In this document: positions 42,396 through 52,121 of the stretch, piece by piece
How positions within the stretch are numbered: the first letter of the stretch is position 1
Layout of the letters: every line of letters begins with the position of its first letter
DNA from: Streptomyces sp. WAC 04229
GTDB lineage: Bacteria; Actinomycetota; Actinomycetes; Streptomycetales; Streptomycetaceae
Length of the DNA: 64,000 bases
Reading direction: 5' to 3'
NCBI RefSeq assembly: GCF_003947455.1
Contig: NZ_QHJH01000011.1
Span: 29,580 to 93,579, forward strand
Notes under the pieces: generated by a model
Databases searched by the model: none
What the model saw: only the letters and a program-made list of their open reading frames with translations
Told to the model about the DNA's origin: nothing
Program-made: the position numbers and the translations under genes

Positions 42396-43472
42396 ATGTC
42401 ATCTACGCGCATAGACGCCGAAACCCTCCGCCGCCTCCCCAAGGCCGTGCTGCACGACCACCTCGACGGCGGCCTGCGCCCCGCGACCGTCGTGGAACTG
42501 GCCGCGGCCGTCGGCCACGCCCTGCCCACCACCGACCCCGACGAGCTGGCCGCCTGGTACTACGAGGCCGCCAACTCCGGCGACCTGGTGCGCTACATCG
42601 CCACCTTCGAGCACACCCTCGCCGTGATGCAGAACCGCGAGGGCCTGCTGCGCACCGCCGAGGAGTACGTCCTCGACCTCGCCGCCGACGGCGTCGTCTA
42701 CGGCGAGGTCCGCTACGCCCCGGAGCTGATGACGAATGGTGGCCTGACCCTCGCCGAGGTCGTCGAGACCGTCCAGGAGGGCCTGGCCGCCGGGATGGCC
42801 AAGGCCGCCGCGGCCGGCACCCCGGTCCGGGTCGGCACCCTGCTGTGCGGCATGCGGATGTTCGACCGCACCCGCGCCACCGCCGACCTCGCGGTGGCCT
42901 TCCGGGACGCCGGGGTCGTCGGCTTCGACATCGCCGGCGCCGAGGACGGCTTCCCGCCCGCCGACCACCTCGACGCCTTCGAGCACCTGCGCCGCGAGAA
43001 CGTGCCCTTCACCATCCACGCCGGCGAGGCGCACGGCCTGCCCAGCATCCACCAGGCCCTCCAGGTGTGCGGCGCCCAGCGCATCGGCCACGGCGTGCGC
43101 ATCACCGACGACATCCCCGACCTCGCCTCCGGCAAGCTGGGCCGCCTCGCGGGCTGGGTCCGCGACCGCCGGATCGCCCTGGAGATGTGCCCGACCTCCA
43201 ACCTCCAGACCGGCGCCGCCACCTCGATCGCCGAGCACCCCATCACCGCGCTGAAGGACCTCGGCTTCCGCGTCACCCTGAACACCGACAACCGCCTGGT
43301 CTCGGGCACCACGATGACCCGCGAGATGTCGCTGCTCGTCGAGCAGGCCGGCTGGAGTGCCGAGGACCTGCGCACGGTGACGGTGAACGCCCTCAAGAGC
43401 GCCTTCATCCCCTTCGACGAGCGCAACGCCCTGATCGAGGACGTCGTCCTGCCGGGCTACGCGGCGCTCTGA
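42396..43472 (+). CDS. add: Adenosine deaminase
   Basis: 358 residues from ATG 42396. Zinc ligands and catalytic residues are in place: [11 protein letters not shown] (HxH), [16 protein letters not shown] and the late NTDNR, where canonical enzymes have DD. The [12 protein letters not shown] motif is typical of Streptomyces Add. It converts adenosine to inosine in purine salvage. The terminator at 43498-43533 ends the unit. Confidence 0.95.
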   Translation: MSSTRIDAETLRRLPKAVLHDHLDGGLRPATVVELAAAVGHALPTTDPDELAAWYYEAANSGDLVRYIATFEHTLAVMQNREGLLRTAEEYVLDLAADGVVYGEVRYAPELMTNGGLTLAEVVETVQEGLAAGMAKAAAAGTPVRVGTLLCGMRMFDRTRATADLAVAFRDAGVVGFDIAGAEDGFPPADHLDAFEHLRRENVPFTIHAGEAHGLPSIHQALQVCGAQRIGHGVRITDDIPDLASGKLGRLAGWVRDRRIALEMCPTSNLQTGAATSIAEHPITALKDLGFRVTLNTDNRLVSGTTMTREMSLLVEQAGWSAEDLRTVTVNALKSAFIPFDERNALIEDVVLPGYAAL

Positions 43473-43497
43473 ACCTGGGACCTGTCCGGCGGATCGT

Positions 43498-43533
43498 GCC
43501 GCAGACGCGGGGGCCGGCACGCCCGTCTGCGGC
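43498..43533 (+). terminator. Terminator after add
   Basis: GCCGCAGACG (43498-43507) and CGTCTGCGGC (43524-43533) form a perfect 10-base stem around a 16-base loop, 25 bases after the add stop, followed by GTTGTCG. Confidence 0.7.
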
Positions 43534-43617
43534 GTTGTCGTCGGTTGCCAGGGCTCCGCCCCGTCGCCCTCCTCCGCCTTGCAGCCGGACGCACCAGCCC
43601 TCGCTCACCTGTGCTGA

Positions 43618-44157
43618 TCAGGCGCCGCCACTTTCCTGCGACCTGATCCGCCGGACAGGCCCCAGCCCGCGCACATAGGCGGCCTGTCCGACGTGCTGGA
43701 GATCGTCGGACAGGACGCTGACCAGCCGCGCGCCCAGGGTGACCGGCGGGTCCCAGGCGTCGTCCACGATCCGCTCCAGGTCCTTGGCGGTCAGGGAGCG
43801 CAGGGCCCCGAGCGTCTGCTCGTGCACGGCGTCGTAGTAGCCGGTCAGCAGGTCGCCCGAGTCGACGCGCACCTTCGCGACCTCGGCGGGACCGTGGCCG
43901 TACCCGGTGTCCCGGCGGGGCAGGCCGAGACCGAAGCGTTTCTCCCACTCGCCGGTCGGCCACACCTGGTCGAGACCGAAGGCGTCCGCGACGTGGTCGT
44001 CCTGGACGCGGGTGAGATGCCAGACGAGCCAGGAGACGGAGTTGGCCTCGTCGGCGGGGCGGGTGTTCAGGCCGTCGGGGTCCAGCCCCTCGACGGCGGC
44101 GTGGACTTCTTCCTGGATACGGGCGTAGCCCTCGATGAGGATGTCCTTCGCATGCAT
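43618..44157 (-). CDS. DinB family protein (DUF664)
   Basis: 179 residues. A four-helix DinB-like protein with the metal-binding His pattern: ANSVSWLVWHLTRVQDDHV near residue 45 and LSDDLQHVGQAAYVRGL at the C-terminus. Many actinobacterial members are mycothiol- or bacillithiol-dependent transferases. The start ATG 44157 overlaps a second CAT (ATG CAT). Convergent with add, after its terminator. Confidence 0.88.
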   Translation of the reverse strand: MHAKDILIEGYARIQEEVHAAVEGLDPDGLNTRPADEANSVSWLVWHLTRVQDDHVADAFGLDQVWPTGEWEKRFGLGLPRRDTGYGHGPAEVAKVRVDSGDLLTGYYDAVHEQTLGALRSLTAKDLERIVDDAWDPPVTLGARLVSVLSDDLQHVGQAAYVRGLGPVRRIRSQESGGA

Positions 44158-44182
44158 ACGTCCACCATCGCGCAGTCCGCCC

Positions 44183-45067
44183 TCACCCGCTCCCCGTTTC
44201 CAGCAGCCCCATCAGCGCCCGCGCCGCGGGGCTGGTCGCCTGGGCGGGCGGCAGCAGCGCGATGGTCTCGTACTCCGTCCCGTCCGCGTCCTTCAGCGGC
44301 AGCGAGGTGAGGGCGGCCCGCTTGTGCCGGAAGTGCCGCGGCACCACCGCGATACCGAGGTTCTCGTCGATCAGGTCGAGCAGCCCGTGCACGTCGTTCA
44401 CCTCCAGCGGCACGGTCCGCCGTACGCCCGCCGCGGCGAAGACGGCGTCGGTGACGCGGCGCGGACCCCAGTCCGGGTGGAAGTCGACGAAGACCTCGTC
44501 GGCGAGATCGTGCGGGGTGAGCGCCGCGCCGTCCGCCGCGAGCCGGTGGCCGGGGTGGCACAGCACCGTCATCGGCTCGCCGGACAGCGGGACCGAGCGC
44601 AGCTGTTCGGTGTCGGCCTGGGTGCGGTAGGCGAAGGCCAGGTCGAGCCGCCCGGCCGCCACCTCCTCGGCCAGCTCGCCGGAGCCCGCCTGCCGCAGCC
44701 GGATCTCCACGTCCGGGTGGAGCCGCCGGAACCCGGCCAGCAGCCCCGCCACCGGCACCCCGGCGATGCACTGCTCGGCGCCCAGCGAGAGCGTGCCGCG
44801 CAGCACCCCCTGGACGGCCGCCACCGCCTCGTGCGCCGACCGCACCTGCGCGAGGATCCGCTCCGCCTCGCCCAGCAGTGCCCGCCCGGCCTCCGTCAGC
44901 GTCACCCGGCGGGTGGTCCGTACGAACAGCGGCGCCCGCAGTTCCCGCTCCAGCGCCCGGATCGACGCCGAGAGGCCCGACTGGGACACCAGCAGCCGCT
45001 CCGCCGCACGGGTGAAGTGCTGGTCCTCGGCGACCGCCACGAAATGCTGAAGATGACGCAGTTCCAT
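44183..45067 (-). CDS. LysR-family transcriptional regulator
   Basis: 294 residues. The N-terminal winged helix reads LRHLQHFVAVAEDQHFTRAAERLLVSQSGLS, then a linker helix and the periplasmic-binding-like effector domain from about residue 90 (LSLGAEQCIAGVPVAGLL). It is divergent from the aldo/keto reductase gene, with a palindrome between, so it probably controls that gene and itself. Confidence 0.93.
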   Translation of the reverse strand: MELRHLQHFVAVAEDQHFTRAAERLLVSQSGLSASIRALERELRAPLFVRTTRRVTLTEAGRALLGEAERILAQVRSAHEAVAAVQGVLRGTLSLGAEQCIAGVPVAGLLAGFRRLHPDVEIRLRQAGSGELAEEVAAGRLDLAFAYRTQADTEQLRSVPLSGEPMTVLCHPGHRLAADGAALTPHDLADEVFVDFHPDWGPRRVTDAVFAAAGVRRTVPLEVNDVHGLLDLIDENLGIAVVPRHFRHKRAALTSLPLKDADGTEYETIALLPPAQATSPAARALMGLLETGSG

Positions 45068-45088
45068 GATTGAGAAGCGTAACCGCGC

Positions 45089-45102
45089 AATCCCATCGGA
45101 TT
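45089..45102. promoter_or_regulatory. Putative LysR operator
   Basis: AATCC-CATC-GGATT (45089-45102) is an imperfect palindrome in the 138-base space between the LysR gene and the aldo/keto reductase, with flanking AGAAG (45073-45077) and TTCTTCT (45101-45107) also inversely related. The setting is that of a LysR control region; the exact site is inferred. Confidence 0.45.
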
Positions 45103-45205
45103 CTTCTGTTGGACCACTGCACGCAGGTCAGGCCAGAGTGGGGGACGGTTCCAGCCGGATCCACCCCTACCCGTACCCGGGTGCCCAACCCCCTCTGGAG
45201 TCGCG

Positions 45206-46198
<993 letters not shown>

Positions 46199-46215
46199 GG
46201 CGCGGCCGCAGGACA

Positions 46216-46255
46216 CCCGGGTCCCGGAGTCGGGTCACCGCCTCCGGGACCCGGG
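46216..46255. terminator. Bidirectional terminator between AKR and NTF2-like genes
   Basis: A perfect 14-base stem, CCCGGGTCCCGGAG (46216-46229) with 46242-46255, and a 12-base loop. It lies between convergent stops at 46198 and 46274 and can serve both. Confidence 0.8.
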
Positions 46256-46273
46256 CCGTTCGCCGGGGCGCCC

Positions 46274-46660
46274 TCACGCCCCGGCGGGCACCCGGTCCAG
46301 GAAGCCGAAGACGGCGCTGATCCGGTCCTCGTCGTCCAGCCTGACCACGTCGAACCCGGCCACCGGTGCGGAGCCGTCGGCCTCGCTCACCAGCTCCCAG
46401 GAGAAGCGCGCCGTGTCGTGGTGCCCGTCCACGGCACCGGACAGCCGGAACGCGAAGCCGGGGAACTGCTCGTGCGCCGCCGCGATCACGGCCGCGATCT
46501 GCTCGTGGCCGCGGACGTCGGCCAGGGGATCGGTGTAGCCGCCGTCATTGGTCCAGGCCGCGGCGACCGCCTCGGCCCGCGCCTCCGGCGCCGCGTTCCA
46601 CGCCTCGAAGTAGCGGGCGACGGCGTCTTCGTGGCGGCGGGCGGGTGCGGATGCGGACAT
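46274..46660 (-). CDS. SnoaL/NTF2-like protein
   Basis: 128 residues from ATG 46660 behind GGAGG. The NTF2-like cone fold is indicated by AVARYFEAWNAAPEARAEAV, the GYTDPLADVRGHEQIAAVI loop and the C-terminal VRLDDEDRISAVFGFLD. Members may be isomerases, hydrolases or ligand binders; no catalytic assignment is possible. Confidence 0.88.
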   Translation of the reverse strand: MSASAPARRHEDAVARYFEAWNAAPEARAEAVAAAWTNDGGYTDPLADVRGHEQIAAVIAAAHEQFPGFAFRLSGAVDGHHDTARFSWELVSEADGSAPVAGFDVVRLDDEDRISAVFGFLDRVPAGA

Positions 46661-47036
46661 GGCGATCAGCCTCCATCGATGTCGTGTGCGCTGGTCGGGG
46701 ACCGGATCCCGGTCTCGGCGACCCGGTACCGCAACCATGCCCGCACCCGCGCGGACCGTCGATTACCCCCGGGGTCATGGCGGCGCCCCGCGCCTCCGCC
46801 GGCGGACCGCCCGCCCGGAATCCGGGCGACCGGCGGCACGGGGCGGCTTTCGGCCATCAACGACCGTGAATATGCCAGGAGACTGGCCGGAAATTCATGG
46901 TGACAGTGATTCATCGGTGAACATACTCACCTCTAGGGCCTCTCACACCATGCGACAGCGCCCTCACGCACAGCACACGAGCCGCACGGACGCGCCGCCC
47001 TACCCGGCAGGCGGTGGGTGACGGGGGAGGGTAGCA
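46661..47036. other. Intergenic region, 376 bases
   Basis: Contains the promoters of the divergent NTF2-like gene and the unknown gene at 47037. The stretch 46865-46935 is relatively AT-rich and holds an inverted repeat GGTGA-ACATAC-TCACC (46916-46931). A 49-codon ORF (ATG 46872 to TGA 47021) shows no protein-like sequence and I do not call it. Confidence 0.5.
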
Positions 47037-47447
47037 GTGCACGACGAGTTCCTGTGCCACGTCACCGCCTACGGCGTCTGTGACGGCCGGCGCATCGGTG
47101 TCCCGCTCGGTACCTACCGGGCGCCTACCCTCGCCCTGGCCCTGTGGTGGCTGCGCGACCGCGCCTCCTGGATGGCCGAGCGGCTGGACCCGCAGCCCGA
47201 CAGCCCCCACTTACCGCGCGCCGCCCTGACCCCCGTCGCCGACGACGCGCCCGACGTGCCGCACGTGCTGCGCACCTGGTGCGCCGACGACCTCCAGCAG
47301 GAACTGGTCGCCGACGAACTGGCCGCGGGCCGCCTGGTGCGGATCGCGACCAGCGACGACACCACCGAGTACGAGCTGATGGCCGAGTCCGTGGACGCAC
47401 TCCGCATGCAACGGGCCTCCCCGCCCCTCGTCGTCCCGGTCTCCTGA
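47037..47447 (+). CDS. Hypothetical protein
   Basis: 136 residues from GTG 47037, with GGGGGAGGG upstream. Soluble alpha/beta composition; stretches LPxALWWLRDRASWMAERL-like and TWCADDLQQELVADELAAGRLVR are acidic and helical, and the C-terminus is TEYELMAESVDALRMQRA. I recognise no family. Third-position GC is typical, so it is probably a real gene. Convergent with the streptophobe gene. Confidence 0.7.
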   Translation: MHDEFLCHVTAYGVCDGRRIGVPLGTYRAPTLALALWWLRDRASWMAERLDPQPDSPHLPRAALTPVADDAPDVPHVLRTWCADDLQQELVADELAAGRLVRIATSDDTTEYELMAESVDALRMQRASPPLVVPVS

Positions 47448-47472
47448 CCCTCCCGGGACCCGCGCCACCGCC

Positions 47473-48774
47473 CTAGGCGCCCGTCGGAGCCCGCCCCGTC
47501 CGTCGCCTCGCCCACCGTGCGAGCAGCGAGCCGAGCGCCCCGGCGACCAGTCCCCACAGCAGGGCGAGCCCCACCGCACTCCACAGTCGCGGCCGCAGGA
47601 AGAGCCGGCCGGACAGGCCGCCGCCCAGGTCGCCGATGCCGAGCACGGACAGCCCGTAGTGGGCGAAGACGCGGCCGACGAGGCCGATCATCAGGACCGT
47701 CAGCGCCAGGGCCACCGCCAGGCGCACCGCGTGCAGCCAGACCGCGGTCCCGGCCGGTGAGCGGAGCGCCATGACGAACCCGGCCGCCACGACCAGGACC
47801 GCCGCGGCGACCAGCAGCCACCACATCCGCCCGTCCTGCTCCGTGAGCGTGCCCAGGTTCACGGTCGAGACGTCCTCCGTGCGCAGCACCTCGTCCACCG
47901 CCCGCGGCATCGGCAGCCCGAACGGCCCCTCGACCCGCCCGTTCCAGGTCGCGCCCAGACCGATCGTGAGCGCCGGCCACGCCAGGTTCGGCAGGCCGAG
48001 GAGCAGCACGGCGAAGGTGTCCGCCGGGTGCCCGCGCGTCCCGGCGACGACCAGGCCGACGACGACGCCGATGACGACGTAGGCGAGCAGCAGCGCGACC
48101 ATCGCGTACGCCGCCGGCCGCACCGCCGTGTGCAGGCGCAGCAGCCGGCCGGGCAGCGGCGCCCCGCGGGAGACCAGCAGGGCCAGCACCAGCACGCCCG
48201 CCAGCCACAGCAGCCCGAAGAGCACGGTCAGCGGCACGTCCGCGGTGAAACCGACGGTCGGCCGGACGCCGAACAGGTCGCCGAGGTCGCTCAGCACACC
48301 CTCGCCGAGGGACACCTCGAAGGTCTGGCGCGCGGCGAAGGCCAGCCCGAGGAGGGCGATCAGCCAAAGGAACGCGATCCGCCCCGCCCAGCCGGCCAGC
48401 TCGGTGGCGCCGGCGACGGCGCGGTGGCGCAGCGGCCGCAGGAAGCCGTAGGCGATCGCCAGCGCACCGGTCAGGGTGACGGACAGCGGCATCACGGTCA
48501 GTCCCGCGTCCGTGTCGGCGAACTCCCCGGCGTCCCCGGCCAGTTCCAGCGCGCCGCCCAGGGCGGTGACGACGGTCGCCACGACCACCCGGGGAAAGGC
48601 GTCGTCGGGCAGGTTCGCGGCCCCGGCCGCCCACAGTCCGAGCGCCGCCACGACGCCCATGGCGACCAGCGCCGCCAGCACGGTGCCCAGGGCCTGCGCC
48701 CAGCCGTGCCGGGCGACAGCCCGGCCGGGGGGTGCGGTCCGGCCGGGGGTTCCGGAGGGGTTTCGCGCACTCAC
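47473..48774 (-). CDS. Streptophobe family membrane protein
   Basis: 433 residues from GTG 48774. About ten hydrophobic helices with Ala/Val/Leu-rich sequence, including LGTVLAALVAMGVVAALGLW near the N-terminus and a large loop ATWNGRVEGPFGLPMPRAVDEVL before the last three helices. This matches the streptophobe family, described only in Streptomyces and relatives; function unknown. Confidence 0.85.
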   Translation of the reverse strand: MSARNPSGTPGRTAPPGRAVARHGWAQALGTVLAALVAMGVVAALGLWAAGAANLPDDAFPRVVVATVVTALGGALELAGDAGEFADTDAGLTVMPLSVTLTGALAIAYGFLRPLRHRAVAGATELAGWAGRIAFLWLIALLGLAFAARQTFEVSLGEGVLSDLGDLFGVRPTVGFTADVPLTVLFGLLWLAGVLVLALLVSRGAPLPGRLLRLHTAVRPAAYAMVALLLAYVVIGVVVGLVVAGTRGHPADTFAVLLLGLPNLAWPALTIGLGATWNGRVEGPFGLPMPRAVDEVLRTEDVSTVNLGTLTEQDGRMWWLLVAAAVLVVAAGFVMALRSPAGTAVWLHAVRLAVALALTVLMIGLVGRVFAHYGLSVLGIGDLGGGLSGRLFLRPRLWSAVGLALLWGLVAGALGSLLARWARRRTGRAPTGA

Positions 48775-48846
48775 GCTGCCACGCTAGGCAGGCCCCGCCG
48801 GGCCCGCCCGCCGACTGGGCCGTCCGCGCGGTGCCCCCGTCTCCGG

Positions 48847-49263
48847 TCAGGCGGCGCGGACCACCAGGGCGTGGTCGCCGAGCCCCAGCAGGCGCTCGGG
48901 CGCCACTTCGCCCCGGGTGGTGAAGACCGCGAGGACCCGGCCCGTCACCGGGTCGAAGGCGGCGTCCAGCACCGTGCCGTGCGCGGTGCCGCCCTCGGTC
49001 AGGACCCGGTGGCCCAGCAGGTCGTGGCGGGGCACCGGCGGCTCGGCGGACCCGGTGGACCGCACCCGGACGGCGCTCGGCCCGATCGTGTCCACCGCGT
49101 CCCAGGCCAGCACCGTCTCCCGGCGCAGGCGCCCGCCGCGGAACCGGACGTGGCTCACGGTGCCGGAGGCGATGTCGACGGTCAGGGACACCACGGTGCC
49201 GAGCGGACCCGCATCGGCGGCCGACGGCACCACCGGCAGTCCCCGCACCTCGGTGAACAGCAT
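48847..49263 (-). CDS. PRC-barrel domain protein (downstream copy)
   Basis: 138 residues from ATG 49263. Two PRC-barrel half-repeats: LPVVPSAADAGPLGTVVSLTVD and LLGHRVLTEGGTAHGTVLDAAFD. PRC-barrels bind RNA (RimM) or photosynthetic-reaction-centre components; standalone actinobacterial copies are uncharacterised. Its ATG overlaps the TGA of the upstream PRC gene (TGATG), so the two are translationally coupled. Confidence 0.85.
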   Translation of the reverse strand: MLFTEVRGLPVVPSAADAGPLGTVVSLTVDIASGTVSHVRFRGGRLRRETVLAWDAVDTIGPSAVRVRSTGSAEPPVPRHDLLGHRVLTEGGTAHGTVLDAAFDPVTGRVLAVFTTRGEVAPERLLGLGDHALVVRAA

Positions 49264-49847
49264 CACGGCAGCGAGCCCCGCCACGGGCCGGGCACACCGC
49301 CCACCAGGGAGCTGAAGCCCGGCAGGTCGTCGGCGACGTGCCGGACGGCGTCCTCGGGCAGGATCAGGGCGCGACCGGTGACCGAGAGCGTCCCGCCGCG
49401 CGGCACGTACACCCGCCGCCGGTGCCGGGCCGGCCCCGGCACGAACCGGCGGCTCGCCGCCACCCGGAAGCCGACGACCCGCCCGGCGGTGCCGCCCTCC
49501 ACGACGACGTCGAGCACCGTGCCGACCTCCGCGCCCGCCTCGGTCAGCACGCGCGCGCCCAGCAGCCGGGCCCGCAGGGGCTGCTGCCGCGCCGTCATGA
49601 CCGCCGCGTTCACCAGGCCCCGCCGGTCGCGGATCATCACCGCGTCGTGGCCCAGCGCGGACACGGCCGCCCAGGGCAGGCCGTCCTTGAGGGGGCCGGA
49701 CAGCAGCCCCCGCCCGGTCAGAGTGAAACCGGTGATCCGGGACGCGGCGGCGTCGCATACGGTGTCCTTGACGTGGGCGACGGCGTCGCCGCCGAGGGTC
49801 ACCACCGGCCGGGTGGTGATGCTTCGCGCGGCCATCAGCTCGTTCAT
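49263..49847 (-). CDS. PRC-barrel domain protein (upstream copy)
   Basis: 194 residues from ATG 49847 behind AAGGGG. PRC-type strands: VVTLGGDAVAHVKDTVCDAAASR, then LLGARVLTEAGAEVGTVLDVVVEGG, then VTGRALILPEDAVRHVADD. It contains two barrels against one in the next gene, with which it overlaps by TGATG. Probably a cotranscribed pair. Divergent from the RsbW-like ATPase gene, whose candidate promoter lies in the space between. Confidence 0.82.
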   Translation of the reverse strand: MNELMAARSITTRPVVTLGGDAVAHVKDTVCDAAASRITGFTLTGRGLLSGPLKDGLPWAAVSALGHDAVMIRDRRGLVNAAVMTARQQPLRARLLGARVLTEAGAEVGTVLDVVVEGGTAGRVVGFRVAASRRFVPGPARHRRRVYVPRGGTLSVTGRALILPEDAVRHVADDLPGFSSLVGGVPGPWRGSLP

Positions 49848-49915
49848 CGCACCCCTTCCCGCCTTCTCGGGTTCCCCGCTCCACTGTGACGATGCCCGCA
49901 CTACGAGAAGACGGG

Positions 49916-49940
49916 GACTGTGTCGCGCGGCTCGGGGTAC
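49916..49940 (+). promoter_or_regulatory. Sigma-B-like promoter of the RsbW-like gene
   Basis: GACT (49916-49919), 15 bases and GGGTAC (49935-49940) match GNNT-N14/16-GGGTAY. The -10 ends 51 bases before ATG 49992. The convergent sigma gene has a promoter of the same kind. Confidence 0.5.
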
Positions 49941-49991
49941 GAGGACGGGTGCAGCAGCGACCGGCCAGTCCGGCTTCCGAGAGAGACAGGC

Positions 49992-50447
49992 ATGACCGAG
50001 CACCTGGACGGGGCAGTGATACGTACTGGTTTCGACGTCCCCGTTGAACCGCTGAGGCGGGCGGCACACTACTCCGGTGAGCCGGGATGCATAGCGCGGG
50101 CGCGAGGCTTTGCCGCGCTCTTCCTCGACCAGCTGAGGACCGAGTGGTGCGCCGCGATCGGCTCCCGCTCCGACGGCGCGGTCCTGCTGGTGGTGAGTGA
50201 ACTCGTGACCAACGCCGACCGCCACAGCATGGGCCCGTACATCCTGGAGCTGGAGGGCACCGGAGCCTCGGTGGCGGTGACCGTGTACGACAGCAGCGGC
50301 GCGGTGCCCGAGCGGTTCCCCAAGGACCCCGAACGGGTGGGGCACCACGGCCTGGAGATCGTGCACGCCCTGGCGGAGAGCGTCGTCGTCGAACCCGTCC
50401 CGGTCGGCAAGCGGGTACGTGCCGTGATCCCGCTCACCCAGGCGTGA
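49992..50447 (+). CDS. RsbW-like ATP-binding protein (anti-sigma kinase candidate)
   Basis: 151 residues from ATG 49992. A lone GHKL ATPase domain: N-box VSELVTNADRHS and G-boxes VYDSSGAVPERF and VGHHGLEIVHAL. Streptomyces has many such proteins, some anti-sigma factors for the SigB/F family. The sigma gene converges on it, and both have GGGTAC promoters, which makes a partnership plausible but unproven. Confidence 0.85.
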   Translation: MTEHLDGAVIRTGFDVPVEPLRRAAHYSGEPGCIARARGFAALFLDQLRTEWCAAIGSRSDGAVLLVVSELVTNADRHSMGPYILELEGTGASVAVTVYDSSGAVPERFPKDPERVGHHGLEIVHALAESVVVEPVPVGKRVRAVIPLTQA

Positions 50448-50454
50448 ACGTGAG

Positions 50455-50490
50455 CGTGGTGCCCCTCACCGAAGCGTGAGGAGCACCACG
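50455..50490. terminator. Bidirectional terminator between ATPase and sigma genes
   Basis: CGTGGTGCCCCTCAC (50455-50469) pairs with 50476-50490 over 15 bases with one mismatch, six-base loop. It sits between the convergent stops at 50447 and 50513. Confidence 0.8.
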
Positions 50491-50512
50491 AGGAACCACG
50501 GGCGCCGAGGGG

Positions 50513-51400
50513 TCAGGCGCAGCCGAGTTCGCCCAGCATGCCCTCGCGCAGCCGCGTGATGATCCGCTTGATCAGCCGGGACACGTGCATCTGCGAGCAG
50601 CCGAGCTCCGCGCCGATCTCGGCCTGGGTGGCCTCCTCGACGAACCGCATGTGGATGATCCGGCGGTCCCGCTCGCTCAGCTCGGCCATCAGCGGTGCGA
50701 GCGAGTGGAAGTCCTCGACGAGCCGCAGTCCGTCCTCCTCCACACCGATGAAGTCGGCCAGCACCGACTCGCCGTTCTCCGGGCCGTCGCCGGTCAGCGC
50801 CGCGTCCAGCGAGGACGAGTTGTAGCCGTTGGACGCGATCTGGCCCTCGATCACCTCGTTCTCGCCGATGTTCATCAGCGTGGCGAGTTCGGCCACGGTG
50901 GGCTCGCGGTCCAGGCGGGAGGAGAGCTCCTCGCGGGCCTTGGCCAGCTCCACCCGCAGCTCCTGGAGCCGGCGCGGCACGTGCACCGCCCACGTGGTGT
51001 CCCGGAAGAAGCGCTTGATCTCGCCGACGATGTACGGCAGCGCGAAGGACGTGAACTCGACCTCGCGCGACAGCTCGAACCGGTCGATGGCTTTGATCAG
51101 GCCGATCATGCCGGTCTGGACGATGTCCTCCATGTCGTCGCCGCGACCGCGGAAGCGGCCGGCGGCGAACCGCACGAGCGACATGTTCATCTCGATCAGG
51201 GTGTTGCGCGCGTACTGGTACTCGTGCGTGCCCTCTTCGAGCTCCGTCAGGCGCTGGAAGAACTGGCGGGACAACTGCCGCGCGTCACGCGGCGCCACGG
51301 TGCGGGGGTCCACGGCCCCGGGCAGGGTTCCGTCACCCGTCCCGCCCCCGGCGGTCTTCCCGACAACCTGCGCTTTCGGCCGGACCACGGCGGTCTCCAT
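50513..51400 (-). CDS. RNA polymerase sigma factor, SigB/SigF/SigG subfamily
   Basis: 295 residues from ATG 51400, with GGGAGAGG upstream. Region 2 (YQYARNTLIEMNMSLVRFAAGRF, DIVQTGMIGLIKAIDRF), region 3 (LRVELAKAREELSSRL) and region 4 (LSERDRRIIHMRF ... IGAELGCSQMHVSRLIKRI) are complete. This is the stress/sporulation sigma subfamily controlled by partner switching. Which of the Streptomyces paralogues it is cannot be told from sequence alone. A SigB-like promoter precedes it. Confidence 0.93.
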   Translation of the reverse strand: METAVVRPKAQVVGKTAGGGTGDGTLPGAVDPRTVAPRDARQLSRQFFQRLTELEEGTHEYQYARNTLIEMNMSLVRFAAGRFRGRGDDMEDIVQTGMIGLIKAIDRFELSREVEFTSFALPYIVGEIKRFFRDTTWAVHVPRRLQELRVELAKAREELSSRLDREPTVAELATLMNIGENEVIEGQIASNGYNSSSLDAALTGDGPENGESVLADFIGVEEDGLRLVEDFHSLAPLMAELSERDRRIIHMRFVEEATQAEIGAELGCSQMHVSRLIKRIITRLREGMLGELGCA

Positions 51401-51456
51401 TACCTCTCCCACGAAAGTCACGGTTCAGACGTCTCCCTAGGTTTCCCGCCCTGCGG

Positions 51457-51481
51457 GTACCCGGGTCACGGCAGCACATGC
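51457..51481 (-). promoter_or_regulatory. Sigma-B-like promoter of the sigma factor gene
   Basis: On the minus strand GCAT (51481-51478), 15 bases and GGGTAC (51462-51457) fit GNNT-N14/16-GGGTAY. The -10 ends 56 bases before ATG 51400. It suggests autoregulation or control by a sister sigma factor. Confidence 0.5.
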
Positions 51482-51660
51482 CCCCCGTTCCCACGGGTGG
51501 CGGAAAACGGGTGCCGCCGCCGCGTCGTCGCGGGGTGATGCCTCCTGTCTCAGCGTAGTCCCGCGGGTGGCCCCCGTCATCCGCGGATTCCCCTCAGGGC
51601 GGAATGCCGAACCCTTCCGTGACGCGGCCGGGCTCCTAGGCTGAGGAGGTGACCAGCCAC

Positions 51661-52077
51661 GTGCCGAACGAAGCCCGCGTCATCCCCCTGCGCCCCCAGG
51701 CCACGCGCCCGGCGGCCCGCCCCGCCGTCGCGCCGGTGTCCCCGGAGCGAAGGCGGCCCACCGCCCGCGAGCCCCTCTGGCGCGATCTGGTCGGCGACGT
51801 CCTGCGCGGCGAACGCCTCGCCCAGGAGCGGACCCTGAAGGAGGTGTCGGAGGCCGCCCGGATCTCCATGCCGTACCTGTCGGAGGTGGAGCGCGGGCGC
51901 AAGGAGGCGTCGTCGGAAGTGCTCGCCGCCGCCGCGGCTGCCCTCGGGCTCTCCCTGGGCGACCTGCTGGCCCGGGCCCACGGGGAGCTGGTCCGCCTCA
52001 CCTCGCGCCACACCGGCGCGGGCGCCGGCCGGGGCGCATCCGGCGCGCGGTACGACGGGATGTGCCTGGCCGCCTGA
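51661..52077 (+). CDS. popR: PopR-like XRE regulator of the clpP3-clpP4 operon
   Basis: 138 residues from GTG 51661, ten bases after AGGAGG; GTG 51649 overlaps that SD. The HTH domain (VLRGERLAQERTLKEVSEAAR, ISMPYLSEVERGRKEASSEVL) is of the ClgR/PopR group. The C-terminus MCLAA ends in two alanines, the ClpP degradation signal described for PopR. Beside a clpP pair, the assignment is strong. It is convergent with clpP4, whose 3' end shares the terminator at 52086-52117. Confidence 0.85.
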   Translation: MPNEARVIPLRPQATRPAARPAVAPVSPERRRPTAREPLWRDLVGDVLRGERLAQERTLKEVSEAARISMPYLSEVERGRKEASSEVLAAAAAALGLSLGDLLARAHGELVRLTSRHTGAGAGRGASGARYDGMCLAA

Positions 52078-52085
52078 GCGGCCCT

Positions 52086-52117
52086 CCGGGCCGGCGCCCC
52101 GTGCGACGCCGGCCCGG
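52086..52117. terminator. Bidirectional terminator between popR and clpP4
   Basis: CCGGGCCGGCG (52086-52096) and its complement (52107-52117) form an 11-base stem with a 10-base loop between convergent stops at 52077 and 52122. Confidence 0.7.
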
Positions 52118-52121
52118 TTCC

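Noticed and set aside
45173..45178. GTACCC upstream of the LysR gene, a minus-strand GGGTAC
   Set aside because: No GNNT at 14-16 bases on the minus strand, so not called as a SigB-type promoter.
46872..47021. 49-codon plus-strand ORF before the hypothetical gene
   Set aside because: Sequence is not protein-like and the start has no convincing SD.
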